A stretch of 64,000 nucleotides of DNA from Oscillatoriaceae cyanobacterium M7585_C2015_266 (GTDB taxonomy: Bacteria > Cyanobacteriota > Cyanobacteriia > Cyanobacteriales > Oscillatoriaceae), in the NCBI GenBank assembly GCA_015295835.1, contig DVEG01000025.1:124001-188000 (forward strand), in the 5' to 3' direction. The notes below the pieces were generated by a model. That model was not told the origin of the DNA. It did not search any database and saw only the letters and a program-made list of their open reading frames with translations. Positions 62,902 through 64,000 of this stretch are shown in pieces. Each line of letters starts with the position of its first letter. Positions within the stretch are counted from its first letter, which is position 1. Made by a program: the position numbers and the translations under genes.

Positions 62902-63546
62902 ATGGTGGCCATCTCTACTGCAGAACAGCGAATGGTGCTGGAAAATATAAGCTGGGAAACTTTTGAAGCACTGCTCAGAGAAACCGGCGATCGCAGAGGC
63001 TTTCGATTTGTTTACCACCACGGCACTCTAGAAATTATGACTCCTTTTTTTGAACATGAGAATGCCAAAATTCAGTTAGATCGCTTTATCTTTACTCTAG
63101 TAGAAGAACTGGGAATCGAACTAAAAAGTGCTGGCTCACTTACTCTCAAGTGCCAAGATGTCGCAGTGGGAATCGAACCCGATAATTGCTATTATATCCA
63201 AAACGAACCGAAAGTCAGAGGCAAAAGCAAAATCGCTCTAAAAAATGACCCCCCGCCGGATTTGGCAATTGAAGTAGATATTACCAGTAGTTCTGTCAAC
63301 AAATTGGAAATTTACGCAGCGCTTGGCGTTCCCGAACTCTGGCGATATAATGGAAGAGTTTTAAAATTCTATCAGCTCGTAGAGGGGCAATACAATGAAT
63401 GCGAATTCAGCCTTGCCTTTCCTTTTATCTCGGTAAATGAAATAGCTAGATTTATCGAGGAAAGCAAAACGACTGCAGAAACGGTTTTACTGAAATCATT
63501 TCGAGGTTGGGTGCGAGAGAAAATTAAAACTCGCTTCCCCTCATAA
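62902..63546 (+). CDS. Uma2-family (DUF820) putative endonuclease
   Basis: The protein has the restriction-endonuclease-like fold that is very common in cyanobacteria. Visible parts are WETFEALLRETGDRRGFRF, GTLEIMTPFFEHE, the PD-type motif PPDLAIEVDITSSS and LGVPELWRYNGRVLKFYQL. Biological role and target are unknown. The start is the ATG at 62902 rather than the TTG at 62896, giving 214 residues. A broken relative lies at 30568-30929. Confidence 0.88.
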   Translation: MVAISTAEQRMVLENISWETFEALLRETGDRRGFRFVYHHGTLEIMTPFFEHENAKIQLDRFIFTLVEELGIELKSAGSLTLKCQDVAVGIEPDNCYYIQNEPKVRGKSKIALKNDPPPDLAIEVDITSSSVNKLEIYAALGVPELWRYNGRVLKFYQLVEGQYNECEFSLAFPFISVNEIARFIEESKTTAETVLLKSFRGWVREKIKTRFPS

Positions 63547-63698
63547 AAAGAAAGCATAAAAAGAAAGGTATTTTGTAAAAAACTTAAAGACAAGCAAGAG
63601 CGCTCGCCCCTTTACCTAATGTAAAGATGAGAAGCGATCGCCCTGCAGTAAATACACCACTGAAATCACAATCAAAAAATAATAACTATAAATATTAA

Positions 63699-64000
63699 CT
63701 ATGATGCTGCTTGGCGGCGCTTGCGCAATTTAGCACCGAGCAAACCAAAGCCAGCGAGAGTTGTTCCCAGGATCGTCGTAGGTTCAGGCACCATTTCTCC
63801 TTCAAGCGCAACCCCGTCGTTTGCGCACTCAGCAAACAAGTGAGCAATAAAGTTCCCCTTCATTTCCTCAGTTCTAGTAAAGCTAAAACCGAAGGTATGA
63901 GAACCAAGGGGAGTCGAGCCTGCTTTCAGCCCTTCAGCGAAATTCAAACCGCGAGCGATTAAAGCTGCTTCATCCAGTAGTGTGAAATTATCATTTGCTA
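63699..64000 (-). CDS. PEP-CTERM sorted protein, truncated by the window edge
   Basis: The C-terminus holds a PEP-CTERM anchor: VPEPTTILGTTLAGFGLL (about residues 50-68 from the apparent start at 63947) followed by the basic tail KLRKRRQAAS. Such proteins are exported, then processed by an exosortase. The reading frame stays open past the apparent start to the window end (with DNFTLLDEAALIARGLNF), so the true N-terminus and signal peptide lie beyond position 64000. Confidence 0.85.
   Translation of the reverse strand, partial: ANDNFTLLDEAALIARGLNFAEGLKAGSTPLGSHTFGFSFTRTEEMKGNFIAHLFAECANDGVALEGEMVPEPTTILGTTLAGFGLLGAKLRKRRQAAS

Noticed and set aside
1-64000. CRISPR array
   Set aside because: No run of regularly spaced 24-40 bp direct repeats with unique spacers is seen; the only tandem repeats are short (heptamers, AG, CATA).

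Overview
The window is chromosome of a cyanobacterium, most likely a filamentous, Oscillatoriales-like lineage (the lineage is inferred). Evidence is the large set of cyanobacterial markers (pipX-pipY-sepF-proC, ycf54, sufR-sufBCDS, a KaiB-family gene, DUF3086/DUF3119/MlaE, a PucC-family carrier, a PEP-CTERM protein) and the dense HIP1 octamer GCGATCGC. A second octamer, GCGAGCGC/GCGCTCGC, is about as frequent.

Layout. 1-9.2 kb: CHASE2 adenylate cyclase with a FecR-domain partner, a RodZ-like HTH membrane protein, an SsuABC-type ABC importer whose three genes do not share one strand, a Nudix hydrolase and an OB-fold lipoprotein. 9.2-17 kb: housekeeping metabolism (folD, crtE, a PAP2-like membrane protein, ycf54, pdxJ, pyruvate dehydrogenase E2, YlqD, acyl-ACP synthetase). 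17-21.7 kb: a 780-bp AT-rich region with three near-consensus sigma-70 promoters and a 16-bp inverted repeat, then a seven-gene Mrp-type antiporter operon. 21.7-30.5 kb: inositol-phosphatase-like enzyme, PucC carrier, a frameshifted thioredoxin/NHL gene, a KaiB-family protein, a PilT ATPase with a proline-rich N-terminus, a structured intergenic region, wecB, and an overlapping thioredoxin/LOG-like pair.

30.5-35 kb is the accessory, decaying part. A broken Uma2 gene is cut by a degenerate IS4-like element with perfect 13-bp ends. Beside it lies a large protein with repeat, glycine-zipper, TPR and GUN4 regions that has lost its start codon and carries a frameshift. 35-52.5 kb returns to core genes: nupC, der-ecfT-pabB-acpS, pipX-pipY, sepF, proC, a kinase-like protein, plsY, a DUF3086-DUF3119-MlaE lipid-transport group, hsp20, ppx and ubiA. 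52.5-64 kb: tRNA-Glu, an M42 peptidase, YdcF and SLH envelope proteins, the divergent sufR / sufBCDS locus with two SufR operators, an intact Uma2 gene, and the end of a PEP-CTERM protein running off the window.

The most unusual content is the GUN4/glycine-zipper/TPR protein, the symmetric promoter cluster ahead of mrp, the structured element upstream of pilT, and the layered control signals at suf.
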